The notes beneath the pieces are model-generated. The model had not been told where the DNA came from, did no database searches, and was given only the letters and a program-made list of their open reading frames with translations. 64,000 bases of DNA from Elmis aenea (taxonomy: Eukaryota; Arthropoda; Insecta; Coleoptera; Elmidae), in contig OX393581.1 of assembly GCA_947652605.1 (NCBI GenBank), positions 32,854,788-32,918,787 of the forward strand. The letters are read 5' to 3'. Below are positions 30,703-41,829 of this stretch, piece by piece. Position 1 is the first letter of the stretch. Each line of letters opens with the position of its first letter. A program made the translations under genes and the position numbers.

Positions 30703-32150
30703 GTAAACTGTTTTAATACATTTTTGTTGAAAATCTAGTCGAACACAAAGAAGCGACTGGTTTTTTTTTCTTGGCCCACTCTAGCTATGCAGCTGCGGTG
30801 CACCGTGTTTACAGTTTCGAATTCGGCAGACCCGCTCGTTTGTTTTGCACAGCACGGTCATTGTCGTGGCCTTTACCTTCACCGAATAGTGCAAATCGAA
30901 ACCGAGAGTGTACTCGTTTTTTAACTGACTACTTTCGCGATTACCACATACTTGCTGAGAGTCAACGACACTTGTTTTGGTTTTCATTCCGTTCACGATG
31001 GATTTTTAACGTATCGACGTTTCTTTCTCTTGTTTTAAAACGCATAACTCTTGCTGCAAGCTGCAATTTATAACAACGTTTGAAAACTTGCACTGGACGT
31101 TCAAACGTGTAATTATAGCGAGATTTCACTTTTCGTGCTAGATCAAGCTTGAATGCAAGTGGTTCTTCGTAAACTATTAAACGCGCGTCTGCGTTACTGC
31201 TTGCAGTATCAAGATTAAAAGTTCAAAAAGGATTTTCGTCAAACTAGACGTTCAACTTCCTGTTTGTTCATATCAACCCCCGTATACATCGAGTATCAAT
31301 TTAGATGTAAATTAAAAGGACCTTTGGTGCCATAAACTGATAAGAAAGGGCTGCATACTTTATTAATTTTAATTAGAGGCTTTTGTTTGAAAACAATACA
31401 TAGTTGACAACTTGGCAGCGAGTTTATGTATTCGTAGACCCTCCATTCTTTGTCGGCTAACTGGCCGACACATTCCGTATTGGAAATGCGGAATGTCATT
31501 TATACTTTTAATATGGTTGCTTAATTTATTTGCCGTTTTAAAATGTTTATCATCCATATTCATGATAAAAACCATTATCATAAGTGTTTTTAAACATTTT
31601 GTGTCTAATGATTGTCGTTATTACAAAATCTCGGAAAGAAAAACTTAAAAAAGTTGAATATAACAGTAAAAACACGAAATCGTTCTAGTTTTTTCAAAAT
31701 CATCTTCTTGCAGAGAAGATTTAGAACAATAGAACTTGTATCACTGAACATAATTAAATTGCAGATTATTTTTTTATAAACTAATGCCAGTAATATATGT
31801 TTAATTACCAAATCACTTACTTACCATCCATGAAGAATATTTTAGTAGAAAAACTAGACCAGTTTCGAGACCGCGATTTCGTCGTTGTGGTATTTAAATA
31901 TACCGTTCTAATATAAAAATCAGTTTTATTTTAACATACGAAGGGTTTTGAAATATCCAACAAAACCTGTTTCGTAGTGTTTTGATAGCTCCATTATAAC
32001 CTGTTGGGATCTCTTTTCTTAACTCAAAATATGACAGCCCCGTTTTGCAGAAATTGATGCCTGTACTGTACTTACGATTTTTTAATAATTGCACATCACA
32101 GGAGTGCTTTAAAGTCGCGAAAAGAATAATATCAAGAAAAAAATAAATAA
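30703..32150 (+). other. Putative first-intron DNA
   Basis: Moderately CpG-containing just after the exon, then AT-rich. It includes twin hairpins at 31451-31496. No coding sequence recognised. Confidence 0.4.
31451..31496. repeat. Two adjacent hairpins
   Basis: TGTCGGC / GCCGACA (31451-31457, 31464-31470) is directly followed, sharing one base, by ACATTCCG / CGGAATGT (31470-31477, 31489-31496). Both stems are perfect. Confidence 0.6.
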
Positions 32151-32153
32151 TAG

Positions 32154-32396
32154 TGAACCAAATTCGAATGTTTTACTCTCGGTTACCAAAATAGTAGGCA
32201 AAAATCTGATATGCGTAGGTTTTTTGGGTTATTTTTATAAACTCATGAAATTTCATTTTTCGTCTATAGTGTCAAAATGAAAAGTGACATGAAAAATCTG
32301 AAAACACATCTCGAAAAATAACCCAAAAACCCTACGGCGCGTAACAGATTTTCACCAACTATTTTGGTAAAACATTCGAATTTGGTCCACCCTGTA
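32154..32396. mobile_element. Short foldback related to 13095-14882
   Basis: Right end CATTCGAATTTGGTCCACC then CTGTA; the left end is eroded to GAACCAAATTCGAATGTTTT. Arms share ATTTCATTTTTCGTCTATAG and TGGTCCACC with the larger intronic element. About 240 bp, likely an internally deleted copy. Confidence 0.7.
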
Positions 32397-32709
32397 CAGT
32401 GTACACAATTTCTGTTTACATACCTAATATGTATATGTATGTAATATGTATTTGTATATTCAATTTATTTTTTAATAAAGTAACAAGTAATATGCTACAA
32501 CGGGAAATAAAACGAAGGCATTTTAAATCCTTTATATCTTTTCTATTCTCTTGCTTTCCGCTTAATTTTGTAACTGGAACTCTGCTTTCTTAGTTGAGAT
32601 AAATGCGACTGCACAATGTCCAATTACTTTTATCTTGGTTTTTGTTTTTGTGGTGCTGCCTGGTAGTTTAATTTCATTATTTCAACTGTCAGTTGGTTTA
32701 CCTTAACGA

Positions 32710-32718
32710 TGTTTGTTT
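32710..32718 (+). repeat. Left 9-bp target-site duplication
   Basis: TGTTTGTTT immediately outside the left terminus of the giant element; identical to 47443-47451. Nine-base duplications are the rule for MULE-type transposons. Confidence 0.75.
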
Positions 32719-32890
32719 ACCAGAGTGAAACTGACGGCCAGTTCCAGCGGCCACTTGGGTAGCGTAGCGTAGCGTAACGTCAGCCTTAGAATTTAACTAC
32801 GCCCACCTAGTACTATACTCTTCCCACCTACTAGGGAGCGATAGCGCCGTCATTCTCGATTCGAAACGGTCCGCGCGCTTCTCTTGTAAT
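32719..32890 (+). repeat. Left terminal inverted repeat, unique outer part
   Basis: About 170 bp matching the inverted 47270-47442 segment in patches: GTGAAACTGACGGCCAGTTC, GCGGCCACT, CAGCCTTAGAATT, CTACTAGGGAGCGATAGC and CTCGATTCGAA. A short GTAGC-type repeat near 32760 is unique to this side. Visibly more diverged between the ends than the inner 164-bp units. Confidence 0.85.
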
Positions 32891-33069
32891 TAATATTATT
32901 AAATTCATAGCTTTTCTCCTACAGATTGCCTCAGAAAAATCTTTTCAGAAATGACTTTATCATACTTACATCCATCTACAAAACAAGTTTCAGATAGAAT
33001 TATTATTCGGCGGCGAAGTTATTGAATTAAAATCGCCCACGCTATTATAATTACTTATTTAAAAAAATT

Positions 33070-36000
33070 CATAACTTTGCCTTGTATGCTTGTATAAACA
33101 AAATTGATTCAGAAATATCTTCCTTGTGCTTATATACATCTACCATACAAATTACAAAGTTGCTAATAGAGCGGCAGCGAAGTTATGCAATTAAAACCGC
33201 CCACGCTATTATCATTACTTATTTAAAAAAAATCATAAGTTTGCTCTGTATGCTTGTATAAACAAAAGTGTTTCAGAAATAGCATCCTTATGCTTATATA
33301 CATCTACCATACAAATTACAAAGTTGCTAATAGAGCGGCAGCGAAGTTATGCAATTAAAACCGCCCACGCTATTATCATTACTTATTTTAAAAAAATCAT
33401 AACTTTGCTCTGTATGCTTGTATAAACAAAAGTGTTTCAGAAATAGCATCCTTATGCTTATATACAACTACCATATAAATTACAAAGTTGCTAATAGAGC
33501 GGCAGCGAAGTTATGCAATTAAAACCGCCTACGCTATTATCATTACTTATTTAAAAAAATTCATAACTTTGCCTTGTATGCTTGTATAAACAAAATTGTT
33601 TCAGAAATATCTTCCTTATGCTTATATACATCTACCATACAAATTACAAAGTTGCTAATAGAGCGGCAGCGAAGTTATGCAATTAAAACCGCCCACGCTA
33701 TTATCATTACTTATTTTAAAAAAATCATAACTTTGCTCTGTATGCTTGTATAAACAAAAGTGTTTCAGAAATAGCATCCTTATGCTTATATACAACTACC
33801 ATATAAATTACAAAGTTGCTAATAGAGCGGCAGCGAAGTTATGCAATTAAAACCGCCTACGCTATTATCATTACTTATTTAAAAAAATTCATAACTTTGC
33901 CTTGTATGCTTGTATAAACAAAATTGTTTCAGAAATATCTTCCTTATGCTTATATACATCTACCATACAAATTACAAAGTTGCTAATAGAGCGGCAGCGA
34001 AGTTATGCAATTAAAACCGCCCACGCTATTATCATTACTTATTTTAAAAAAATCATAACTTTGCTCTGTATGCTTGTATAAACAAAAGTGTTTCAGAAAT
34101 AGCATCCTTATGCTTATATACAACTACCATATAAATTACAAAGTTGCTAATAGAGCGGCAGCGAAGTTATGCAATTAAAACCGCCCACGCTATTATCATT
34201 ACTTATTTAAAAAAAATCATAAGTTTGCTCTGTATGCTTGTATAAACAAAAGTGTTTCAGAAATAGCATCCTTATGCTTATATACATCTACCATACAAAT
34301 TACAAAGTTGCTAATAGAGCGGCAGCGAAGTTATGCAATTAAAACCGCCCACGCTATTATCATTACTTATTTTAAAAAAATCATAACTTTGCTCTGTATG
34401 CTTGTATAAACAAAAGTGTTTCAGAAATAGCATCCTTATGCTTATATACAACTACCATATAAATTACAAAGTTGCTAATAGAGCGGCAGCGAAGTTATGC
34501 AATTAAAACCGCCTACGCTATTATCATTACTTATTTAAAAAAATTCATAACTTTGCCTTGTATGCTTGTATAAACAAAATTGTTTCAGAAATATCTTCCT
34601 TATGCTTATATACATCTACCATACAAATTACAAAGTTGCTAATAGAGCGGCAGCGAAGTTATGCAATTAAAACCGCCCACGCTATTATCATTACTTATTT
34701 TAAAAAAATCATAACTTTGCTCTGTATGCTTGTATAAACAAAAGTGTTTCAGAAATAGCATCCTTATGCTTATATACAACTACCATATAAATTACAAAGT
34801 TGCTAATAGAGCGGCAGCGAAGTTATGCAATTAAAACCGCCTACGCTATTATCATTACTTATTTAAAAAAATTCATAACTTTGCCTTGTATGCTTGTATA
34901 AACAAAATTGTTTCAGAAATATCTTCCTTATGCTTATATACATCTACCATACAAATTACAAAGTTGCTAATAGAGCGGCAGCGAAGTTATGCAATTAAAA
35001 CCGCCCACGCTATTATCATTACTTATTTTAAAAAAATCATAACTTTGCTCTGTATGCTTGTATAAACAAAAGTGTTTCAGAAATAGCATCCTTATGCTTA
35101 TATACAACTACCATATAAATTACAAAGTTGCTAATAGAGCGGCAGCGAAGTTATGCAATTAAAACCGCCCACGCTATTATCATTACTTATTTTTAAAAAA
35201 TCATAACTTTGCTCTGTATGCTTGTATAAACAAAAGTGTTTCAGAAATAGCATCCTTATGCTTATATACAACTACCATATAAATTACAAAGTTGCTAATA
35301 GAGCGGCAGCGAAGTTATGCAATTAAAACCGCCTACGCTAATATCATTACTTATTTAAAAAAATTCATAACTTTGCCTTGTATGCTTGTATAAACAAAAT
35401 TGTTTCAGAAATATCTTCCTTATGCTTATATACATCTACCATACAAATTACAAAGTTGCTAATAGAGCGGCAGCGAAGTTATGCAATTAAAACCGCCCAC
35501 GCTATTATCACTTATTTAAAAAAAATCATAACTTTGCTCTGTATGCTTGTATAAACAAAAGTGTTTCAGAAATAGCATCCTTATGCTTATATACAACTAC
35601 CATATAAATTACAAAGTTGCTAATAGAGGGGCAGCGAAGTTATGCAATTAAAACCGCCTACGCTATTATCATTACTTATTTAAAAAAATTCATAACTTTG
35701 CCTTGTATGCTTGTATAAACAAAATTGTTTCAGAAATATCTTCCTTATGCTTATATACATCTACCATACAAATTACAAAGTTGCTAATAGAGCGGCAGCG
35801 AAGTTATGCAATTAAAACCGCCCACGCTATTATCATTACTTATTTAAAAAAAATCATAACTTTGCTCTGTATGCTTGTATAAACAAAAGTGTTTCAGAAA
35901 TAGCATCCTTATGCTTATATACATCTACCATACAAATTACAAAGTTGCTAATAGAGCGGCAGCGAAGTTATGCAATTAAAACCGCCCACGCTATTATCAT

Positions 36001-36230
36001 TACTTATTTTAAAAAAATCATAACTTTGCTCTGTATGCTTGTATAAACAAAAGTGTTTCAGAAATAGCATCCTTATGCTTATATACAACTACCATATAAA
36101 TTACAAAGTTGCTAATAGAGCGGCAGCGAAGTTATGCAATTAAAACCGCCTACGCTATTATCATTACTTATTTAAAAAAATTCATAACTTTGCCTTGTAC
36201 GCTTGTATAAACAAAATTGTTTCAGAAATA
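33070..36230 (+). repeat. Left arm: 20 tandem copies of a 164-bp repeat
   Basis: Unit starts CATAACTTTGC and includes GCTTGTATAAACAAAA, GTTGCTAATAGAGCGGCAGC and ACCGCCCACGCTATTATCA. Two variants alternate: A (GCCTTG with ATATCTTCC) and B (GCTCTG with ATAGCATCC). Order from the outside: A B B A B A B B B A B A B B A B A B B A. A strongly diverged unit precedes the array (about 32895-33060). Occasional small deletions occur (for example near 35506). Confidence 0.93.
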
Positions 36231-36603
36231 GCACAAATTTTGATCGCTTTTGTTGTTTTGTCATTAACACGTAATCGTATGATGAAGAACTGATACAATG
36301 TGTATACATGAACAAAACGTAACGAGGAAACTACGGGAAAGTACGATCAGGACAAAACTATCGCTTTAAATATTAAAAGAAAAAAAAAACTATAGCTCAG
36401 CCCCTGTTCCTCATGGTGGTTCTGTGCATGGTAAACGATTAATCTCGTTTACTTATAACCTCCTCAACTGAAACAGACACAAAAAGAAAGTATATAAAAC
36501 CGTAGAAAATGATGGGTGGCAGGACTTTCAAGTCGATAGAAAAACTGATTTTAAAGCGAATATTCCATTTCAACATGTGTCCGAAAGCGCTTCATTTTAA
36601 GGA

Positions 36604-37255
36604 TACAGGGTGTTGAAATTCGAAAAAGAACGATAATGTTTAACCGTTTCTTAACCAGTAGATATTTAAACCAAATTTGATATACATACAGGTTACCACA
36701 ATCGGTAAAAAAAATTCAAGTCCCACAAGCAACCGTTGACGGGGTTGTGGGGGTTTGGTTTAAATAAATTTTATAAAATACCAGTACGGCCCTGTTTAAA
36801 ACCAAAAGTTTATTTACCTTACAGTGCTAGACTAGAGAAGCTCAACAGGGTCTTCTTTCCCCGCTAATTTTTCCAAGCCCGTTTTCTTGGCAGTGTTTTC
36901 GCTAGATAGTGGGTAGGGGCAGGAAGATGTATTGGATCCGCTATAATAGCGGATCCGTCTTATACACCTTTCGGTTACTACCCTTTTCTCTAGCGAAAAC
37001 ACTCTCAAGACAACCCAACCGCCAAACCACACTCCTAAAAATTAGCGGGGGAGAAGCCCCGTTCTTTTATACCTGAAATCAAAACATGTCATTATTAGTA
37101 TAATATCACAGTCCCAGTAGGTCCAGTCTCGCCAGCGAGATAGTACCTGAAAAAATAAAAAGCGCTATTATGTAAAAATATAAACTCTATAGATAAATAT
37201 ATGATATCTGTATATATAAATAAATATCTATGTGGATGCTTCCTGGGATCTCACA
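36604..37255. other. Inner spacer with palindrome, giant element
   Basis: Contains a solo TACAGGGTG end (36604) and an imperfect inverted repeat of about 200 bp (36850-37055). Arms share CCCGCTAATTTTT and GTGTTTTCGCTAGA, and the centre is the near-perfect palindrome GGATCCGCTAT-A-ATAGCGGATCC (36933-36955). Confidence 0.65.
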
Positions 37256-37273
37256 TGTCTCTGTCTTGGCTAT

Positions 37274-38050
37274 ATCTGAAAAATAAAAGGAAATGATTAT
37301 TTGTCGTGGGACGCCGTCCCGCACGTGGTGGGCGAGGGGAGCGCTAGACGTCAGCGAGTTTTCCTTTGCCTAGTAAGCTTCCAGATCCCTCGCCAGACTG
37401 GTAGCCCCTGCCCGTGACGTTTACGATGTAGGGTCTCCCGGGCAGCACCGAGAGTGACCTCGCCACAAGGTCGCATCCGGCTTGCGGCCTGCGGGAGTTG
37501 CCCTACAAAGGTGCAATCAAATCCTGGATCGAAATCTGAAAAAACAAAAGGACATGATTATTTGTCGTGGGACGCCGTCCCGCACGTGGTGGGCGAGGGG
37601 AGCGCTAGATGCCAGCGAGTTTTCCTTTGCCTAGTAAGCTTCCAGAGCCCTCGCCAGACTGGTAGCCCCTGCCCGTGACGTTTACGATGTAGGGTCTCCC
37701 GGGCAGCACCGAGAGTGACCTCGCCACAAGGTCGCATCCGGCTTGCGGCCTGCGGGAGTTGCCCTACAAAGGTGCAATCAAATCCTGGATCGAAATCTGA
37801 AAAAACAAAAGGACATGATTATTTGTCGTGGGACGCTGTCCCGCACGTGGTGGGCGAGGGGAGCGCTAGATGCCAGCGAGTTTTCCTTTGCCTAGTAAGC
37901 TTCCAGAGCCCTCGCCAGACTGGTAGCCCCTGCCCGTGACGTTTACGATGTAGGGTCTCCCGGGCAGCACCGAGAGTGACCTCGCCACAAGGTCGCATCC
38001 GGCTTGCGGCCTGCGGGAGTTGCCCTACAAAGGTGCAATCATGTCCTGGA
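37274..38050. repeat. GC-rich tandem array, 3 x 261 bp
   Basis: Three copies begin near 37274, 37535 and 37796. The second and third are nearly identical; the first differs at several positions (AGACGTCAGCG versus AGATGCCAGCG). GC content is far above the surrounding DNA. Because 261 is a multiple of 3, the same 74-codon open frame recurs in copies 2 and 3. On the minus strand each copy begins with an acceptor-like TTTTGTTTTTTCAG. Function unknown. Confidence 0.85.
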
Positions 38051-38312
38051 ACATAAAAAACAAAACACAAAAACCCATCTAATCCACAAAATAGTAGCCA
38101 ATAGCAAGTGTATCGAGAAAATAATCGGGAACATAAAAATACAACAATAAATAGTACGGTTAAAAAACGTTTACATATTGTAATATTTGTCATAGTATAA
38201 GGATCGTGTTATCAAAATGAACTTTTTAATTTGACTGCTTTAAGAAAAGTTTCGTTGTTCACAATTACGTAGAATGAAGCAAAAAAAAATAGAAGAAGGA
38301 AATAATGAATTA

Positions 38313-41300
38313 CTATGTTAATTTATGAATTTCCGACAAGTAGTGCAACGTGTTTTTGTACGGGGGTGGATGAGTATACAAAATTTCAGGCATTTTTATT
38401 TTTATGTTGGAGGTGTCCACGACTGACTCGTCTGTCAATATTAAATGTCGGTTTTCATTGACAGTGTCGGAATCGACTTCCGATAAAGGTTTGTCACTAG
38501 CGGCTATTAGTTCATTAATTATCCAATTTCTTATTTGCGTCATGTCGTTGTCAGTATATGAAACGTTTTTCCCACGGGATAGTATGTATGACCAAACACA
38601 CAAATGCACCCCGCAACTGCCACCAGCTGCATTTTGTTTTGGTATATCTCTGGCAACATATACCTTCCAAGACTCCCAATTTATAACATGAAAACTAGAA
38701 ATAAATTTGATCACATTGGGCAATAGATCTTTAGGCAATCGGCCGTACATTGAATCTAAATATACAATGAAATTGTTACGGAAATCTACCATTAACATGG
38801 TCCAATGATTTGAATCTTTATTAATAGGCAGTAGCCAAATTTTGTATGAAAAAATTTTGGCCTTTTGAACCCAACGATTAAATCCAAAGGAGAGTTTTTG
38901 ATCCAGCATTATTCTTTCGGTAAACAAAGAATCGAACGGCAATATACTAAAATTTATGACTTTGGCCATTTCTTTGGACAAGTGTAAATAACAATTAATT
39001 ATGTTATCATCCAACCATTCATCATCAAGAAGCGTTTCCAAGTTTGGTTTGAATATTTCAAAGCCGTAAACGTTGTACTTGGCCTTATCTAAATTACATG
39101 AATGTTGCACATTGTGCCATGGCGGAAGTTCTATTGTAGCTCGTGAAAATAGCTGTTTTTTGATAGTGTCTTGTTTTATTTCGACTTTTTTGAAAAGTAT
39201 CGGAGAAACTGGTGACAGTTTTGGGAAAGGGGGGGTTTCTACACTTTTTATTGGCGTACTCGCTATTGGCTTGCTATAATTGGTTTCGTCAGGTGATAGT
39301 GTTTGTACATTGGTATACTTACTAAAATAAGAACCTTTAACAGGACTACCTTTTTTAAACCACTGCTCTTCGCTTAGGGTGATATTGGCAGCAGCATCGG
39401 TCGAAGATGTGCTGCTGTTTAGTTGCAATGTTGCATCTAAAATGATTTTTTTTGGAGGTAACACTTTCGGCGTGCTGCCCTTCCGCTTCCGTGTAGTTTT
39501 TAAGGAATACTTAGTTTCATCGATTCGGGCATGCAACAATTGGGCCATGGTATTTATAAACCTTGGTATTAACCTCCTCATTTTTCGCCCAAAAGTATCT
39601 TTTTTAACAATTTTAAACCAGTTCTCTATATGCGCATTACAATCCCTAACAATATTAAATTTCATTGTTATAACCCCCGACAAAATGGGGTAAAATGGTA
39701 AAAAATCTGATTTAATGTATTTTATAAATTCCGGTAAATAATATACATTTTTTTGTCTAGGGAGAACTGGTTCCTCCAATACACTCTCCATAACTTCACT
39801 AAAATATTTAGAGAATGGAGAACTTTCCCTAAGAGTTTTCTGTTCATCCTTTTTGTATTTTATTGATTCGGAAAGTGGCCCGTAAGTACGAGTAGCAGAA
39901 ATCGATAGTATTGCTGATAGTGACGTTGTTAATTTAGTATCGGTAAATTTCAAGCCAAAAATTACATAGAGACTTCTAACTATAATTTCAGCTCGTAATA
40001 GATTACAGCTGTTGATTAAAGCTGCCACTACTTTCTTACAAAGGACGCGAATATTTTTCTTTTTGGTGCATCTATTAATTCGTCTAACACTCGCATGAAA
40101 TACGTGCGATGAACAAATATGTAAAATTGTCAGGTGGTCGATGCTATACAAATGAATAATATATTCCCACATTGTGAATAAGTACTGACGCAAATCCATT
40201 TTATTAAAAACTGCTAAAGTGGCCTGTATTAAGGGGAAGCTGAAATCGGTTTCAATTTTTTTAATAATTGCGCTCGTTTTGGGCCCTGTTATCATTCTTA
40301 AATCTTTTACAAAAAGAGAGAGAAAAAACGTTAACGTCGGTATAGAATGCGCCGAAGAAATGAATTCCGCTACGGGAATGGGAGATTTCTGTGGAACACC
40401 TACTACTATAGCGTAATAAAACATTCTTTTTGAAACCCACTTTGGCCGGGCAATGATGCTGCCAGTGGCATCCAAATAGCAAAACAAATTACGTATTTTA
40501 GATAACGAAAACAAAAATCTTAGTTGGCACTCTGCTTGTAATCGTACATAAAATGGCGAGTACCCTATCTCCTGCACATACCCGGTTATATATTTGCCCT
40601 TCCACTGTTTTAGATTATTAAATTTTGTTTGTAGCTTTAATAAATGCTGGAACTGATCTTTATCCAGATCGTCCCTTCTAATGTTTTCGCTTGAAATTTT
40701 TTTCAATATATTACTATCGGGCACCTCGTTTAAATTGCCCGCTTTTAATGAACGTTTGGAAGACACAGACAAATGTTTGAGTTTGACAACTCCTGGCGAT
40801 TCTGACAATAACTCTTGCGCTAGAGCAGCTCGACGAGAACCTTTAAAAAAGCGTCTGTGTCTTTCACCCGCGTGTTTAATTTCGCCTATTTGGCCAACTG
40901 TAATCTCGACGTCACCATTTAGTTTTTGAGTAGTCCAAAAACGAAACTTAGCACAGCCAGAGTGTTTACAAAAAGCTTGTGCAAGGAAAGTGCAAGACCG
41001 TTTCCTGGCACCTTTTTGACATTTGTGCCAGTTAAATGTCAACACGCAAGTACGATTAACCGCGTAAAAATAGTTATTAAATGCGTCGGTCCAATATTTA
41101 ACTAACTTACTTCCGTTTTTGTAAAATGTAAGCCAAAAAATAGCCGGCACTAAAAAAGTTGTCAATTTGGAAAAGGTATCACTTACATATTGATTTATTT
41201 GTGACCCAACTTTAATAACTCTGCTCGGTTTTAAATGTTGGTCGCTATCAGTTAAATTTCGATCCGGTGACTCCATTTCACTTTGCATTTTGGAAATAGA

Positions 41301-41759
41301 TTGGGTATCTATTTCTGTATCATGCGATGAGTTACTTTGAAGTACAGATTGAGATCTTTCTGACGCACCTTTAATAACTTCGCTCGGTTTTAAATCCTGG
41401 TCGCTATCAATTAATATTTGACCTGATGACTCCATTTCACTCTGCATTTTGGAAATAGATTTTATATCTATTTCTGTATCATGGGATGAGTTACTTTGGT
41501 GTACTGCCTTTACTGACTGAACAGGCTTACTTAAGGACTGTAAAATAGCTGTGCGAAACCTTTTCCATGACATGTAGTACCTGACTCGATTTTTAACATT
41601 ATTTTTAATTTTAAGGAACACGCATAACTTAGCAAATACACCTGTAGACGGGCCATAAGGTTCTGAATCTAAAAGGACTATTGCTTCTCGATAGTCTACT
41701 ATATAATTGGCGAAACATGTTATTATGTACTCTTTGGTATTTCGTACCTTTTTTACCAT
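38313..41759 (-). CDS. MULE-type DDE transposase fused to Ulp1/SENP-like cysteine protease
   Basis: 1,148 codons, uninterrupted. Residues 88-133 and 141-186 are a tandem duplication (QSNSSHDTEID..., each with SKMQSEMES). A Cys/His cluster at 238-269 (C238, C247, C256, C264, H266, C269) may bind zinc and DNA. The RNase-H-like core has D430 (CYLDATGSI), D505 (ETDFSF), a MULE-type C549-x2-H552 (ICSSHVFH) and E712 (HIENWFK). A Pro/Ser/Lys linker (about 755-880) leads to a C48 protease domain: WLDDNIINCYLHL, H985 (NHWTM), D1002 (YLDSM), and Q1042 and C1049 in PKQNAAGGSCGVHLC. Spacing H to D is 17 and D to C is 47, as in Ulp1-type SUMO proteases. Expected roles: cut-and-paste transposition in the nucleus, and SUMO or similar isopeptide cleavage. 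All catalytic residues are present. It is the only long gene in the element. Confidence 0.9.
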   Translation of the reverse strand: MVKKVRNTKEYIITCFANYIVDYREAIVLLDSEPYGPSTGVFAKLCVFLKIKNNVKNRVRYYMSWKRFRTAILQSLSKPVQSVKAVHQSNSSHDTEIDIKSISKMQSEMESSGQILIDSDQDLKPSEVIKGASERSQSVLQSNSSHDTEIDTQSISKMQSEMESPDRNLTDSDQHLKPSRVIKVGSQINQYVSDTFSKLTTFLVPAIFWLTFYKNGSKLVKYWTDAFNNYFYAVNRTCVLTFNWHKCQKGARKRSCTFLAQAFCKHSGCAKFRFWTTQKLNGDVEITVGQIGEIKHAGERHRRFFKGSRRAALAQELLSESPGVVKLKHLSVSSKRSLKAGNLNEVPDSNILKKISSENIRRDDLDKDQFQHLLKLQTKFNNLKQWKGKYITGYVQEIGYSPFYVRLQAECQLRFLFSLSKIRNLFCYLDATGSIIARPKWVSKRMFYYAIVVGVPQKSPIPVAEFISSAHSIPTLTFFLSLFVKDLRMITGPKTSAIIKKIETDFSFPLIQATLAVFNKMDLRQYLFTMWEYIIHLYSIDHLTILHICSSHVFHASVRRINRCTKKKNIRVLCKKVVAALINSCNLLRAEIIVRSLYVIFGLKFTDTKLTTSLSAILSISATRTYGPLSESIKYKKDEQKTLRESSPFSKYFSEVMESVLEEPVLPRQKNVYYLPEFIKYIKSDFLPFYPILSGVITMKFNIVRDCNAHIENWFKIVKKDTFGRKMRRLIPRFINTMAQLLHARIDETKYSLKTTRKRKGSTPKVLPPKKIILDATLQLNSSTSSTDAAANITLSEEQWFKKGSPVKGSYFSKYTNVQTLSPDETNYSKPIASTPIKSVETPPFPKLSPVSPILFKKVEIKQDTIKKQLFSRATIELPPWHNVQHSCNLDKAKYNVYGFEIFKPNLETLLDDEWLDDNIINCYLHLSKEMAKVINFSILPFDSLFTERIMLDQKLSFGFNRWVQKAKIFSYKIWLLPINKDSNHWTMLMVDFRNNFIVYLDSMYGRLPKDLLPNVIKFISSFHVINWESWKVYVARDIPKQNAAGGSCGVHLCVWSYILSRGKNVSYTDNDMTQIRNWIINELIAASDKPLSEVDSDTVNENRHLILTDESVVDTSNIKIKMPEILYTHPPPYKNTLHYLSEIHKLT

Positions 41760-41829
41760 TGTTACGGCAAGATTAATTCAAAGAACGATTGAATGAAAGT
41801 TTAAAAAAAATAAACTACAAAACGCTAAA

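Noticed and set aside
31296..31648. Overlapping short ORFs on both strands
   Set aside because: They arise around the twin hairpins; reciprocal frames on both strands indicate palindromic sequence, not genes.
37454..37939. Two identical 74-codon + strand ORFs
   Set aside because: They are the same frame recurring in tandem repeat copies, with no domain similarity.
37819..38193. 124-codon minus-strand ORF with hydrophobic N-terminus
   Set aside because: Half of it is the GC-rich 261-bp repeat and half AT-rich flank; the apparent signal peptide is composition-driven. It could still be a spliced 3' exon, so it is noted under the array finding.
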